From Agelaius tricolor (Eukaryota > Chordata > Aves > Passeriformes > Icteridae), in NCBI GenBank assembly GCA_023055355.1, contig JALJCS010000010.1, forward strand, positions 25,125,001 through 25,189,000: a stretch of 64,000 bases of DNA. The letters run 5' to 3'. The translations under genes and the position numbers were made by a program. How positions within the stretch are numbered: the stretch's first letter is position 1; each line of letters opens with the position of its first letter. The notes beneath the pieces were generated by a model. That model had not been told where the DNA came from and did no database searches. It worked only from the letters and a program-made list of their open reading frames with translations. This document shows, piece by piece, positions 54,501 through 61,376 of the stretch.

Positions 54501-57500
54501 AAATATAAAATCCTAATTTGCAGATTTCCCTTTATTTGCACAGAGCTGAATTACAGAATAACAAATTTCAATTTCTGTAAAATCTTCCCAGCTGAGAAGA
54601 TAGCATGCAAAAAGAATTTCTGTGGAAGACCATATGCTGCAGACTACTGGCAGTGATTAATCTGTTGCACACTTTTACTCCATTTTTACGGCTTAAAAAT
54701 AATGCTGCTAGATGTAGGCCATGTCCACCTGTAGTTGTTCCTATGAGTTAACTGAGCAGACATTTTCCCTAGACCTGCTTTACTGATGATGGTAGCAGCA
54801 CTGCATGCTCCTGGAGGAAGAGCAGTGATAATGTGCTCATTTCATGCACTGGTCTCAAAGCAATTTAGACACTTAAAGTAATGTTCTGAAGCAGATGCAC
54901 ATTGTCTGCCCTGCTCTGTCAGCTGGGGGAATGGAAACACTGCAGGTGCTAACCTCTCTGTGGTGACACACTGGGTTAGAGGACACACACAAAGGTCCAC
55001 ATCTCTCCAACCTGCCTGGCCCAAAGCAGAGTACAGTGCTCACCTCGTGTTTCTTATTGCTGTACCCATGGCCAGTCACATCAGTCTATGAAGCCTCCAA
55101 CAAAAGCAAAGAAACAAAACCATTGAAATGCTCCAGCTTGCAGGATTTTTCTCAAGACAGTGTCTGGGAGATTTAATTAGATTCTCTTACTATCCCATTC
55201 TCAAAATAAATAGCAAGGAACAGCCTCCTCTCTGTGTTCTTTAAACCAGCCTGGATTTGCTCTGAAAAGTCATTCTCTGCAGCAAGTCATAGATGAGGCA
55301 ACTGGTTCGTAAAATGATCTCACAAACCCCTACAGAAAGTAGGAGCTATTTAATGCAGTTTCTTCCATGTGGTTGGAAAACTCTAGGCACACAGGAAGCA
55401 AAAATCAGATGGGCTGTAATATAAGCAGAAAATTTGGCAAGTTTGAACCCACCTCTGTCCAGACAAGACAGTATTTGGATCCTGCTCTCACATTATGGAG
55501 CAGACAGTTAAATCTGTGTATGATCAGTCTGCAAATCTTATCACCAGAAGATATTACAGGGATCAAGAGATTAAGGTTTTAAATAAAGGGGGAAGACTGC
55601 ATATTTATATGGTTAATAAGAATAACTTAGTTATATTAGTTAGGATTATTATTAAATATATGGCAGAGCTGATAAAAACCTGTGGCTCACTGCCAAAGAA
55701 TTAAGCATATTTCTGATTTTCCTATGAATTGTATGTTACATACTTTGAGGTTCTTGCTCCTTCCCCAAAATTACCTGGTACTCATCCCTTTATTGAGATA
55801 GGGCCATAAATTTAGAAGGTATCACTTTTCTCCAGTCTAATGACCCTTGTTTTCCTAAAAAGGAAGAGGTCATGACTGCTAATGCTCAACACTACAGGCC
55901 ACAGGATCTCACAGTCAGAACAAACTGCACTGAAGCCCCTTCCTGCCCCCTCCTCAGTTTAAGCCTACTCTCATTTATTTATTTTTTGTAGCATTTAGAA
56001 TTACTATTCATGCACTGTCTGTGAATGCTGTATGTCCATGACTGTGGACAGGACCAGGTCTCTTTCTAGCTCACAGAGACATCAGGTTGCTTTGAGAGAA
56101 CAATTCAAACCTGAGAAGCAAGAGTGGTGCTCTGTTACTGCCTTCATTCATGTGGAGAGATCAGCAATGGAGGGGCTGACCTTCTGCAGCTTCCATTTGA
56201 CGTAAAACTCAAAAAGTTTCAGGCTGCTGCAAACAAGCCAGCTGTAGATGCTTCTTAGTTGTTTATTCTATCATCTCTTAACAGCAGAGTTCTAAAATGT
56301 TATAAATCCTAATCTCATTGTACAGATGAATTTTTCTTTGTAAGCATAGCTATATATAGGCATTACTTTAATGGCTTTCTAGTTTAAATAAACTACCCAA
56401 GTCCTGTTGTCAGGGATATCCTTTTTAATTATTGGTTAACACTATTTCATCACATACTGACATGTTTTACAGTTATACACTGTACGAGTAAAATAGCTGC
56501 TGCAGACAGTCTGCCATGCTCAGTAGAGAAACACAGACTCCTGGAGCACAACCTGGAGTTCAGAGAATCAGCCAGCAGAACTCCAAGTTACCTCTTCTGT
56601 GACATTTTAGAGTGCAGAAAACATTTAATTTATCTGCTGGGGCTTATCCCAATTTATTAAAAATAATCAAGACCCAACTTGGTTCTTGAGCCCTGCTATT
56701 GGTACACTCTCAGATATCTGTATTTACTTCTTTGGACAAGCAAGTCTGTTACTCAGTTTAAGCCAAGGCCCCAGCCACACTACCCTTCTCCTCTGAGTGG
56801 AACAGATAGCTAATGATTTTTCTAGCCAAATGTTCTTTAATAGATTTCTAATCAAATTTATTTGGGGGCTGATTCTGCATTGATAGCTTAGCAGAAGTAA
56901 TAGGAATGTAGGTTCAGGTCTCTAGGAACAGTTACAAAGTGGATAAAAATAGCTGATGGCCTCCCAGCTATTTCTGTTTCCCTGGGGATTTCTGTGGTGC
57001 CTCTCCTACCTGGATGTCTATTATTCCTAAATGGTGTGGAGTTTCCCAGTTCCACCAGATAAGCAGATAAGCATCCTCTATGTGACACATAACCACTGGA
57101 AGGCCTGAAATAGCTCAATCCTCCTTTAGCTCAGCAATTTCTATGTACCAATCCCATTCCACTGGGCTGAAGCCTTGGCTAGGATTTCCCTGTAACCTTG
57201 TGCATCCACAGCAACAGGACACCACACAAAAAGAGGGAAGAAGCTATACTGGCAGTGCAGTGGGACAACCCTGCTGGATGCCTATCAGATATTAATCTCA
57301 CTTCTTTCTTGCTCCAGAAGTGCATAATCTTCCTCCTGGCTACACAAAGCTCTTAGGGCAGAATGTAAGAACTGCCATTTTTCACTGCTGTTTTCACAAA
57401 TGGTTTCTTTAAACAGTTTAAAATGATGGTGTGCTGCTTTTGGAACATTAACAAATAATTTGGTGCTTAGACAAAAGAAAGACTAAAGTTCTAATCTTGA

Positions 57501-60500
57501 AAAAGCCACAATTTTCCATGTTAGGCAAAATTCCTTAGATGTGGTGGATGGTGACTGTTACGCAGAGACAAACCAATTACAAACCAGGAACTGAGCAACT
57601 GCTAATGAAATATAATACATCTCTTCCCCTTCTGCTCTACCCATCATTCATTTTAACTACAACTTCTGGATGATTTTGGAAGACACAAGGAAAGGCAACA
57701 TAACACTGCCTTTGTTCTCTGCACTGTCTCAGTAATGTGGATGTTTTCCAGGGGACAGCTTAAAGATATTGATCATGCTACACTTTATAAATGCTGCAAA
57801 AAAAAAAAAAAGAATGATTACTTGTGGAAGTCAGCATGGGTCTCCAGAGACATGGCAAGCAAAGCATGTACACTTCTTTGAGGAAACCACAAGTTTCAGT
57901 TGATAAAAATAACTTCAATGAAAGAGACTTTTCTGAGGTGTTTGTTTTAACACTGCATGATATATTGCAGAGAGTTAATTTTAAAACCAGGTTCAGGAAC
58001 TTATACATTAAGTGATTAAAATCTGATAAATTACTGTGATTAAAAAAATCCTCAAAGTGAAATCATTCATAAACTTGCTGTCCTAGTGGATCCCCAGCTG
58101 GGGTGCTACCAGCTCAGTATCAACATTTTTCTTAACATACATTTAACCTAAAGATGGCAAAAGCTGCAACTATCAGTGAGACCAATGTCCCATTTTATAA
58201 AGATACGATGCATCAAAGAAAGAGGAACAAAAGGGCTTTATGTATAAACATGGAGATTTCATCCCAAGAGTAGTAACTGTGAAAGGATTTAGGCAGAGGA
58301 GCTACAAAACCGCCATGTATATGAACTGAGGAGGGTGGAGGCTGTTTTAATCACACTTAGGCATTAGAGAAATTGCAAGGGAATACAGGTGAAAAAATTG
58401 AATATACAGAAAACAGACAAAAAGTATTCAAGGGCAGTAGAAAAATGACTTAGGGAAAGAGGCTTGCAGAATTCATCTTTTTACTTTATCAAAAAACCAA
58501 AGTACTTCATTGAAAAGAGCATGTAAGTGCCTCTGTAAAAAATAAATACTGATAACTAAAGGGCTCTTTAATCTAGCAGAGAAGGGCAAAATGAAGCCCA
58601 TTCACTCAAAACTGAAGTTATATCCAAATAAAAAGTAAAGTACATGTTACCAGGGAAGGTAATCTGCCATTAGAACAATCCAGCAAAGCACAGGAAGCAC
58701 ATTTGCTTCAGGCCCTCAGAGCAAAACTTTCCATCTTTTTCAAAAAGGTACAGCAGACAGACATAGACACTGAGCTCAATTTAGGAATAAGCAAGTGAAA
58801 TTCATGGCCAAAGGTGTCAGGAAAAAAGGGACCTTCTCACCTTTTATCTAAGACCCAGATTTTTCATCTGCCTCTCCTCTAGACAATAGGTACTCAAATG
58901 GAAAGTGACTATTATATTATAATAATTATACTTCTGTGATATGCATTTGGTGGCTTTTAGTCTCCTGCTTCTTATTTTTCTTAGGGTACAGCTCTGTGCA
59001 TTTTAGGAAGAGAGTTTCTAAGCAGCAGGAAGAATCATCTCATACTTAACAGGCACAATAAAAGAGGCGTTTTAATACATGAGCCAGTTTTGAAAGCTTC
59101 ACCTAAAATACATACATTATTAAATGGGCAAGGAAAATGTACCAGCCATATAACTTAGGCAATTACACTGTGAATTAATGTAAGATCCAAAGGTTCTCCT
59201 TATTTCTAGCCTCTATCACCACATATCTGAGTGTCTAACAATCCATAACACATTTATCATCAAATTATCTGTGCTGGGTAGAAACCTGCCATTAGTCAAG
59301 CTTGAGGCAGACAGATCTCTGCACCTTGTACCACCATTGCACAGCAGAATCAGAAGTGTTCACAATGGTGCTGCCCTCACTTTCTGCATTTACCCAGCCA
59401 AGGGCAGAGATCCTGAGTCAGATCTGGACTTAGCTGGAGTAGAGATTCATCAGGTGACTAGAATGAACTTGGTCTTTTTGAGCTGGTGCTGAGTCATTTC
59501 TCTACAGTATAACTAACAATGAATGTATAGGGGACTCAGCTGTGGACTCACAGGGTAGTGTAGATACAGACCTGGGAGATCAGTGTTTACTTAGCTACTG
59601 CAGAATCCTTCTGCCTTTGTAGCTTCCTGTCTTCTTGTCAGAGTCTTAGTCAACACCTTTGTTTGCCACTAACTGTATGTCAAGAAGTGCCTAACAGTCT
59701 GCTTGAATACCTCCATTCCTCCAAACTTCACTCATGATCACTGCACCCACCAAATGATTTCAAACTCTGTGTCACAATCAGCATAAACTCAGCAGTTCAG
59801 AGCATTATGCTCATTGCTCATGACATTTTTTTGCAAACCCTTTGCAGTGTGAGAAGGCAGCAGTGAAGATACTCAGACTGTTGCTTACTTTTGACATAAC
59901 AGTAACAAAGAGAGATTGAAATTACCCTAGAATTTATTCAGTCACATGTATGGCTTTATCCAGGGGTTGACAAAATATTTCTAGGTTATAAATACAAATT
60001 CTTCATGAACAAAAGGACACAACTTAAATCTCACAGACTTTACAGTGGAAGAAAAGAGGAAAACCTTTCTTTGCACATCTAAAGTGCAAATACCACAAAT
60101 TCAAAAATTCCTCATGTCTTGAATTTTGGTGTTTTTCAATTTTATCCTACTTCTTCTCATTCCTGCCTGTGTCTGGTGTTTGCCCATCCCAACCCAATTT
60201 GCCTCCATGTTGATTTCCTGCATCATGTAGTTTCTACTTGAAAGTCTAACAGATGTTCTAGGATACCCATAGTCCTGTTCTCCACAGCTGCATGAAGCAA
60301 ATTGCTGCCTATCTGGCAAAACTCAAGCTAGCTTTATTTTTTTTTTTTTGTGTAAATACAATTTTATATAGTAATCATTTGAACTTTATTATATAAAAAT
60401 AATATTGTCAATGGGAGATCAGATAATCCTGTGTTTAAAGCAGCAAACTAGAATGTGACAGATTCCAGCATTTTGGGCTAGCCACACAATCACTCTGTGC

Positions 60501-61376
60501 TTGACTGCCTGTGTCTAAGCAAAGATTGTGCTTATTGTGTCTCATCTCTTGCCCAGCTCCTCTGGTTTGGAGTGAAAGCTCTGTGCAGTGTTTTACTGAA
60601 GACAATGGACACCCTCTCAGTTGAGGACTGAAGATTTTTGAAGTACACAAATATCACATTTGAAAAATCAAAAAAATTCCTGCTTTTAGATAGATGCCTT
60701 CATTTTAGCTTCTCAGAAGAAGGGTGGAAAGGCCCCATGGCTGGATCAGAAATGCCTGAAACTCCAAACTTCTGGGACAGCATGTGCAAGTTCAAGCAAT
60801 TCCTACTTTAAAGTGCAGTTTAACAGAGTGTACCTGCCTCCCAAGCAGCTCTGTGATATTCAACCTGAACAGATTGCAGTGTGTGAGCAGATTCAATTCT
60901 CACCTTCCAGGGAATTATACAGCTACAAACTCCAACTGCAAGCAAACATTGAATCCCACATGGCTGAATGCCAGCGGCTCATTGCTGAGGACCTGGGCTA
61001 AGCCAGCCTGCCTGGCCTCACACCCCTCTGCAGGATGCTACCCCTGGCTTGTCACCACTCCACTCCCTGATGTGTCACAAATTGTGTCCTCTCCAACAGT
61101 GAAATCACCTTTAAATTTCATGCAGAGCAAGTGTAATAACTTGGACAGGGGGCCTTTGAAGTGGCTTGCTTGGTGGTGCTCATACCCATGTGGCAGTACA
61201 GCTAAACTGCTGCAAATTTGCAAGCTCAAACTGGTGTCAGACATTCTCTGTGTGGATTTCACATGTTGCAAATATATTTACCCATAACATCATTATAACA
61301 AAGCAAAACTTACCTCTGTTTTCCCTTTACTTTGACAGGACCTCCTGGTGTCTTCATCTGAACCCCATGCTGTTGC
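3377..61376 (-). CDS. SEMA5B: SEMA5B (semaphorin 5B), partial gene, 17 coding exons
   Basis: This entry covers the visible coding part of a type I membrane semaphorin, an axon-guidance ligand that acts at the cell surface. Class 5 semaphorins combine a sema domain, a PSI domain, seven TSRs, one transmembrane helix and a short tail, and that order is seen here. Seventeen exons were joined by hand. Every intron is GT-AG, phases agree at all sixteen junctions, and the sum is 2823 nt (941 codons) with no stop. The paralogue call rests on SEMA5B-like segments such as NPIPNFQ followed by CGTL, NENLTERVLQDAQRLFLM and the tail segment TPKNEKYTPMEFK, compared with family sequences from memory. The signal peptide and first sema blades are not in the window and should lie beyond 64000. 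The last tail exon and 3' UTR should lie before position 1. SEMA5A is the main alternative and fits less well. Confidence 0.95.
3583..6703 (-). other. SEMA5B intron 16-17 (3.1 kb)
   Basis: AT-rich intronic sequence. No transposon, repeat array or gene was recognised. Confidence 0.8.
6704..6748 (-). CDS. SEMA5B: SEMA5B coding exon 16 in window: 45-nt juxtamembrane linker
   Basis: A tiny exon, phase 1 at both ends. Together with the flanking split codons it encodes VILPASSIDESTNCG. The human SEMA5B linker (VILPASS...DCAG) has the same pattern. It links TSR 7 to the membrane. The acceptor is gtttag and the donor is gtaggt. Skipping it would keep the frame and shorten the extracellular stalk by 15 residues. 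Confidence 0.93.
6749..7652 (-). other. SEMA5B intron 15-16 (904 bp)
   Basis: Ordinary AT-rich intronic sequence with no recognised element. Confidence 0.85.
7653..7802 (-). CDS. SEMA5B: SEMA5B coding exon 15 in window: thrombospondin repeat 7
   Basis: A 150-nt exon, phase 1 at both ends. It encodes GWSEWSEWSLCNEEGIQYRS, then RYCEVHSPDSSQCVGNSTQY and QECLYNEIP. This is the last TSR. It has an extended tryptophan ladder (WSEWSEW) with C-mannosylation motifs and a shortened form of the repeat, as in human class 5 semaphorins. GNST is an N-glycosylation sequon. The acceptor is ttcag and the donor is gtatgt. It reads into the 45-nt juxtamembrane exon in phase 1. Confidence 0.97.
7803..8710 (-). 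other. SEMA5B intron 14-15 (908 bp)
   Basis: Ordinary intronic sequence with no recognised element. Confidence 0.85.
8711..8881 (-). CDS. SEMA5B: SEMA5B coding exon 14 in window: thrombospondin repeat 6
   Basis: A 171-nt exon, phase 1 at both ends. It encodes KGSWSCWTPWSHCSATCGGG, then HYQRTRTCTNPAPSSGEDIC and IGLHTEEALCNTHPCQ. This is a complete TSR. CSATCG satisfies the O-fucosylation consensus. WSCWTPW has C-mannosylation motifs. The GLHTEEALCNT end is highly conserved in both class 5 paralogues. The acceptor is ctccag and the donor is gtagct. It is a symmetric cassette like its neighbours, so skipping would delete one TSR in frame. Confidence 0.97.
9223..9293 (+). repeat. Imperfect (TTA/CTA)n microsatellite
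   Basis: About 20 triplets of the types CTA, TTA and ACA, mostly TTA, with interruptions (TTACCATTACTAC). It lies upstream of the CR1 fragment. Confidence 0.9.
9446..9521 (+). mobile_element. 5'-truncated CR1 LINE, 3' end
   Basis: The stretch ending in CCCTTCCAACCCAAACCACT followed by CTATGATCT matches the 3' end of avian CR1 retrotransposons, which close with an ATTCTATGATT-type tail. CR1 copies are usually 5'-truncated. Only the terminal part is recognisable here, although related sequence may extend left toward 9360. It is oriented opposite to SEMA5B. It is the main evidence that the genome is avian. Confidence 0.85.
10748..10966 (-). CDS. SEMA5B: SEMA5B coding exon 13 in window: thrombospondin repeat 5
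   Basis: A 219-nt exon, phase 1 at both ends. It encodes LVDDLLKTGKTSARIINGGW, then SFWGAWSSCSRDCELGFRIR, KRTCTNPEPKNGGLPCVGSA and MEYQDCNPHPCP. This is a complete TSR preceded by a short linker. CSRDCELG has Asp at the O-fucose position, as in human SEMA5B. The WSFWGAW ladder has C-mannosylation motifs. The NPEPKNGGLPC loop and EYQDCNP end are close to the human repeat. The acceptor is tgaag and the donor is gtaacc. The phase-1/phase-1 borders make it a symmetric cassette. Confidence 0.97.
10967..11606 (-). other. SEMA5B intron 12-13 (640 bp)
   Basis: The shortest complete intron in the window. No repeat or other element was recognised. Confidence 0.85.
11607..11832 (-). CDS. SEMA5B: SEMA5B coding exon 12 in window: end of TSR 3 and divergent TSR 4
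   Basis: A 226-nt exon entering in phase 0 and leaving in phase 1. It encodes EYKTCNPESCPEV, then RRNTPWTPWMPVNITQNGAR, QEQRFRYTCRAQLSDPHELQ and GRKKTESRFCPNDGSAVCDT. TSR 4 is divergent, as in other class 5 semaphorins. It keeps the WTPW motif but lacks the CSxTCG strand, and it carries an NIT glycosylation sequon. The RQEQRFRYTCRAQLSDPH segment is SEMA5B-like. The acceptor is ggcag and the donor is gtacgt. The exon is clearly GC-rich with several CpGs, unlike its introns. Confidence 0.96.
11833..13080 (-). other. SEMA5B intron 11-12 (1.2 kb)
   Basis: Ordinary intronic sequence with no recognised element. Confidence 0.8.
13081..13228 (-). CDS. SEMA5B: SEMA5B coding exon 11 in window: end of TSR 2 and TSR 3
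   Basis: A 148-nt exon entering in phase 2 and leaving in phase 0. It encodes FCNENNPCPLPIFWSSWGPW, then NKCSVNCGGGIHSRQRSCEN and GNTCPGCAV. The first residues finish TSR 2 (CNENNPCP). The rest starts TSR 3. WSSWGPW carries C-mannosylation motifs. The CSVNCGGG strand has Asn where the O-fucosylated Ser/Thr would be, so this repeat should not be fucosylated at that site. The acceptor is ctcag and the donor is gtatgt. The A/V before the junction joins EYKTC in exon 12, matching the GVEFKTC of SEMA5B. Confidence 0.95.
13229..14692 (-). other. SEMA5B intron 10-11 (1.5 kb)
   Basis: Ordinary intronic sequence with no recognised element. Confidence 0.8.
14693..14836 (-). CDS. SEMA5B: SEMA5B coding exon 10 in window: thrombospondin repeat 2
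   Basis: A 144-nt exon, phase 2 at both ends. It encodes NGAWTPWSSWAPCSTSCGIG, then FQVRQRSCSNPAPRYGGRVC and VGQSREER. This is a canonical TSR. It has the WTPWSSW tryptophan ladder with overlapping C-mannosylation motifs, and CSTSCG fits the O-fucosylation consensus CxxS/TCxxG. The RQRSC strand and the NPAPR.GG loop are class 5 signatures. The acceptor is gctag and the donor is gtaagg. It is richer in GC than its flanking introns, like several other TSR exons here. The repeat's last cysteines are in exon 11. Confidence 0.97.
14837..17843 (-). other. SEMA5B intron 9-10 (3.0 kb)
   Basis: Ordinary intronic sequence with a pyrimidine-rich stretch near 16165-16230. No gene, transposon or other element was recognised. 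Confidence 0.75.
17844..18025 (-). CDS. SEMA5B: SEMA5B coding exon 9 in window: thrombospondin repeat 1
   Basis: A 182-nt exon entering in phase 0 and leaving in phase 2. It encodes VKNLTTNGRLGPWSPWQLCE, then HSDGDSTGSCMCRSRSCDSP and RPRCGGRSCEGARIEVANCS. It is the first TSR of the array. WSPW is a C-mannosylation WxxW motif. The usual CSxTCG strand is replaced by the GSCxCRxRSC pattern that is also found in this repeat of human class 5 semaphorins. NLT and NCS are N-glycosylation sequons. The acceptor is attag after a pyrimidine-rich tract, and the donor is gtacct, a weak match to consensus. The final arginine codon is split AG/A. Confidence 0.96.
18026..23514 (-). other. SEMA5B intron 8-9 (5.5 kb)
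   Basis: The part at about 18830-19620 is noticeably richer in G and C than the rest and gives several chance ORFs on both strands, none with a recognisable domain. The rest is AT-rich. No transposon was recognised. Confidence 0.65.
23515..23632 (-). CDS. SEMA5B: SEMA5B coding exon 8 in window: PSI domain
   Basis: A 118-nt exon entering in phase 2 and leaving in phase 0. It encodes ECLGARDPYCGWDSKQKRC, then TTIEDSSNMSLWTQNITECP. CLGARDPYCGWD is the diagnostic core of the plexin-semaphorin-integrin (PSI) domain, a small cysteine knot after the propeller. QNIT is an N-glycosylation sequon. The acceptor is atgcag and the donor is gtaagt. The CP ending followed by VKNLT in exon 9 recreates the linker from PSI to the first thrombospondin repeat. 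Confidence 0.96.
25416..25437 (+). other. G-quadruplex-forming candidate
   Basis: Two runs of seven G (25419-25425 and 25427-25433) are separated by one C, with GG pairs on both sides. Each run can supply two GGG tracts with a one-base loop, so an intramolecular quadruplex is possible. On the SEMA5B transcript the strand is C-rich, so any quadruplex would form in DNA on the non-template-complementary side. Confidence 0.6.
25473..25530. repeat. 29-bp tandem duplication
   Basis: Two adjacent copies, 25473-25501 and 25502-25530, differ at a single base (CATCCAC against CATACAC). Such near-identity suggests a recent duplication. It lies about 420 bp from the minisatellite. Confidence 0.95.
25947..26318. 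repeat. 38-bp minisatellite, about 10 copies, with four-unit higher-order period
   Basis: Tandem units start at 25947, 25985, 26023, 26061, 26099, 26137, 26175, 26213, 26251 and 26289. Each begins GATGGGCACTGGGAAATGCT with few changes and ends in one of three variants: GGCCCTGCT, GACCCTGGT or GGCCATGGT. The variant order of units 1-4 is repeated exactly in units 5-8, giving a 152-bp higher-order period. Unit 9 repeats the type of unit 8. Unit 10 is degenerate (AAATACTGG) and breaks off after CATGGCA. Because 38 is not a multiple of three and the unit lacks stops, long false ORFs arise on both strands. The location is intronic. Confidence 0.98.
27388..27407 (+). repeat. (GAT)n microsatellite
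   Basis: Six perfect GAT units plus a partial unit. It is short and intronic, and it yields a spurious polyhistidine frame on the minus strand. Confidence 0.95.
35469..35490 (+). repeat. (GGA)n purine-rich tract
   Basis: An imperfect run of GGA triplets, ending in GAAGAGG, with only A and G on the plus strand. Confidence 0.85.
37930..38137 (-). CDS. SEMA5B: SEMA5B coding exon 7 in window: end of sema domain
   Basis: A 208-nt exon entering in phase 1 and leaving in phase 2. It encodes EYGTILKALSTTNRSLRSCY, then LEEMQILPDGQQEAIKSLQI, LHSDRSLFVGLNNGVLKIPL and ERCSMYRTE. This is the last propeller blade, where SLFVGL...V.KIPL.RC is the standard sema-domain ending. NRS is an N-glycosylation sequon. 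The ERC cysteine starts the PSI domain. The acceptor is attag and the donor is a strong gtaagt. The glycine codon is split GG/G across the very large next intron. Confidence 0.96.
38138..40267 (-). other. SEMA5B intron 6-7 (2.1 kb)
   Basis: AT-rich intronic sequence. No repeats, genes or regulatory signals were recognised in it. Confidence 0.8.
40268..40475 (-). CDS. SEMA5B: SEMA5B coding exon 6 in window: sema domain
   Basis: A 208-nt exon entering in phase 0 and leaving in phase 1. It encodes CGTLNDDSPNENLTERVLQD, then AQRLFLMNDVVQPVTV, SIRFSKLVVDIVQGKDTLYH and VMYIGT. NLTE is an N-glycosylation sequon. RFSKLVVDIVQ followed by YHVMYIGT is the usual late-blade pattern of sema domains. The acceptor is gtttag and the donor is gtaaga. 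The glutamate codon is split G/AG with exon 7. The residues just after CGTL are the least conserved part, as expected for a surface loop. Confidence 0.96.
42270..42490 (-). mobile_element. Possible old CR1/L3-like LINE relic
   Basis: The GTGAACACTGAGGCA block near 42322 and the following TTAATTTAATG and ATATCTGCCTCTTCTGTCAC blocks resemble an internal part of ancient amniote CR1/L3-type LINEs read in antisense. The match is by eye and the copy is badly degraded. Confidence 0.33.
43480..43840 (-). mobile_element. Probable old CR1/L3-like LINE relic
   Basis: The segment shows the word order I recall for ancient amniote CR1/L3-type LINE remnants. There is a GTTAATTACC block near 43527, a TTGTCCAGCTTCAGC-like block near 43580 and a block near 43775 resembling AAGGAGTTCCACAG. 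The resemblance is from memory, the divergence is high and the boundaries are approximate. Confidence 0.38.
43929..44064 (-). CDS. SEMA5B: SEMA5B coding exon 5 in window: sema domain
   Basis: A 136-nt exon entering in phase 2 and leaving in phase 0. After completing the split valine it encodes NSIAASAVCAFNLSAITQAF, then NGPFRYQENPRSAWLP and NPIPNFQ. FNLS is an N-glycosylation sequon. FRYQEN and AWLP are typical class 5 motifs. The NPIPNFQ ending followed by CGTL in exon 6 is a SEMA5B-like signature (I recall NPNPHFQ for SEMA5A). The acceptor is ccag after a pyrimidine-rich tract, and the donor is gtactg, a moderate match to consensus. Confidence 0.96.
44206..44230. repeat. (TAAA)n microsatellite
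   Basis: About six perfect copies of a TAAA unit, located some 140 bp upstream of coding exon 5 in the direction of transcription. Confidence 0.95.
44980..45025 (+). repeat. Pyrimidine tract ending in a long T run
   Basis: A C/T-only stretch that passes from CCTCCCC-type sequence into a run of T with a single C. On the minus strand, which is the transcribed sense of SEMA5B, it reads as a purine-rich A/G tract. Confidence 0.85.
48353..48638 (-). CDS. SEMA5B: SEMA5B coding exon 4 in window: sema domain core
   Basis: At 286 nt this is the largest coding exon here. It enters in phase 1 and leaves in phase 2. It encodes EPNFIAAYDIGLFTYFFF, then RENAVEHDCGKTVYSRVARV, CKNDIGGRFLLEDTWTTFMK, ARLNCSRAGEIPFYYNELQ and LPEQDLIYGVFTTN. 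KNDIGG is the hallmark KNDxGG motif of semaphorins. NCS is an N-glycosylation sequon. The cysteines in HDC, VCKND and LNCS fit the disulfide pattern of the domain. The acceptor is ttttcag and the donor is a strong gtaagt. The valine codon at the 3' border is split GT/A with exon 5. Very high conservation makes this exon unambiguous. Confidence 0.97.
48639..51211 (-). other. SEMA5B intron 3-4 (2.6 kb)
   Basis: Holds a degraded CR1/L3-like LINE relic at roughly 49650-50430, annotated separately. The rest is ordinary AT-rich intron. Confidence 0.75.
49650..50430 (-). mobile_element. Degraded CR1/L3-like LINE relic
   Basis: Read on the minus strand, the segment resembles the part of CR1/L3-type LINEs covering the end of the reverse-transcriptase ORF. 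The order RAT..M..., then a PYEERLKEL-like stretch and an LFSL-like stretch, can be traced through many substitutions and stops near 50045-50125. The following bases up to about 49800 continue the same family pattern. Family recognition is from memory of amniote repeats. The exact boundaries and subfamily are uncertain. It is inactive and lies in the same orientation as SEMA5B. Confidence 0.5.
51212..51425 (-). CDS. SEMA5B: SEMA5B coding exon 3 in window: sema domain
   Basis: A 214-nt exon entering in phase 0 and leaving in phase 1. It encodes VGNLSKIIDRINGVARCPYD, then RHNSTAVITSRGELYAATVI, DFSGRDPAIYRSLG and PPLRTAQYNSKWLN. HNST is an N-glycosylation sequon. GRDPAIYRSLG is a strongly conserved sema-domain segment. 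The DFSG form (rather than the DFPG I recall for SEMA5A) supports SEMA5B. The acceptor is tacag and the donor is gtaaag. The first base of the following glutamate codon sits at 51212 and is completed by AG at the start of exon 4. Confidence 0.96.
51426..52154 (-). other. SEMA5B intron 2-3 (729 bp)
   Basis: A short intron lying between the weak gtctgt donor and a tacag acceptor. No repeat or other feature was recognised in it. Confidence 0.8.
52155..52253 (-). CDS. SEMA5B: SEMA5B coding exon 2 in window: sema domain
   Basis: A 99-nt exon of 33 codons, phase 0 at both ends. It begins EECQNYVRVLIV, continues KKVFTCGTNAFSPVC and ends SSRQ. These are classic sema-domain strand motifs; CGTNAF is shared by most semaphorins. 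The acceptor is ctatag. The donor is CAG followed by gtctgt, a GT site with a weak +3 to +6 match, unlike the stronger donors of most neighbouring exons. The Arg-Gln ending joins VGNLSKI in the next exon, matching the RQVGNLS of SEMA5B. Being a multiple of three in phase 0, the exon could be skipped without a frameshift, but that would remove a core blade strand. Confidence 0.95.
52254..61313 (-). other. SEMA5B intron 1-2 (9.1 kb)
   Basis: AT-rich intronic sequence. It carries a 14-nt A run at 57798-57811 and a T run near 60337-60349. A 42-nt splice-like segment at 55044-55085 was considered as an exon and rejected, because the 61314-61376 exon supplies that part of the protein. Open frames on both strands, the longest at 60784-61287 plus, have no recognisable domain. 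No other gene, RNA or well-preserved transposon was seen. Confidence 0.6.
61314..61376 (-). CDS. SEMA5B: SEMA5B coding exon 1 in window: 63-nt sema-domain exon
   Basis: A 63-nt exon of 21 codons, phase 0 at both ends. It encodes ATAWGSDEDTRRSC followed by QSKGKTE. Human SEMA5B, from memory, has nearly the same segment (ATEW...EDTRRSCQSKGKTE). The acceptor is a tcag after a pyrimidine-rich tract, and the donor is a strong gtaagt. The next exon starts with EECQNY, recreating the conserved KGKTE-EECQN junction. The single cysteine is expected to pair with the cysteine of EECQ in exon 2, a conserved disulfide of sema domains. The exon is too short to show up as a long ORF. It fixes the upstream limit of the gene model at this end of the window. 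Confidence 0.93.

Noticed and set aside
54510..54560. A minus-strand CANKGKS segment resembling the CxSKGK motif of sema domains
   Set aside because: There is no GT donor at the required place and a stop follows within a few codons, so it is a chance match.
55044..55085. A 42-nt candidate exon on the minus strand (acceptor catag, donor gtgagc) ending YSNKKHE in phase 0
   Set aside because: It looked like a divergent version of the KGKTE exon but lacked the required cysteine and the EW motif. The true exon with near-identical family sequence was found at 61314-61376.
60784..61287. A 167-codon ORF on the plus strand
   Set aside because: No recognisable domain. It overlaps intron sequence next to a SEMA5B exon on the opposite strand and has no sign of coding bias.
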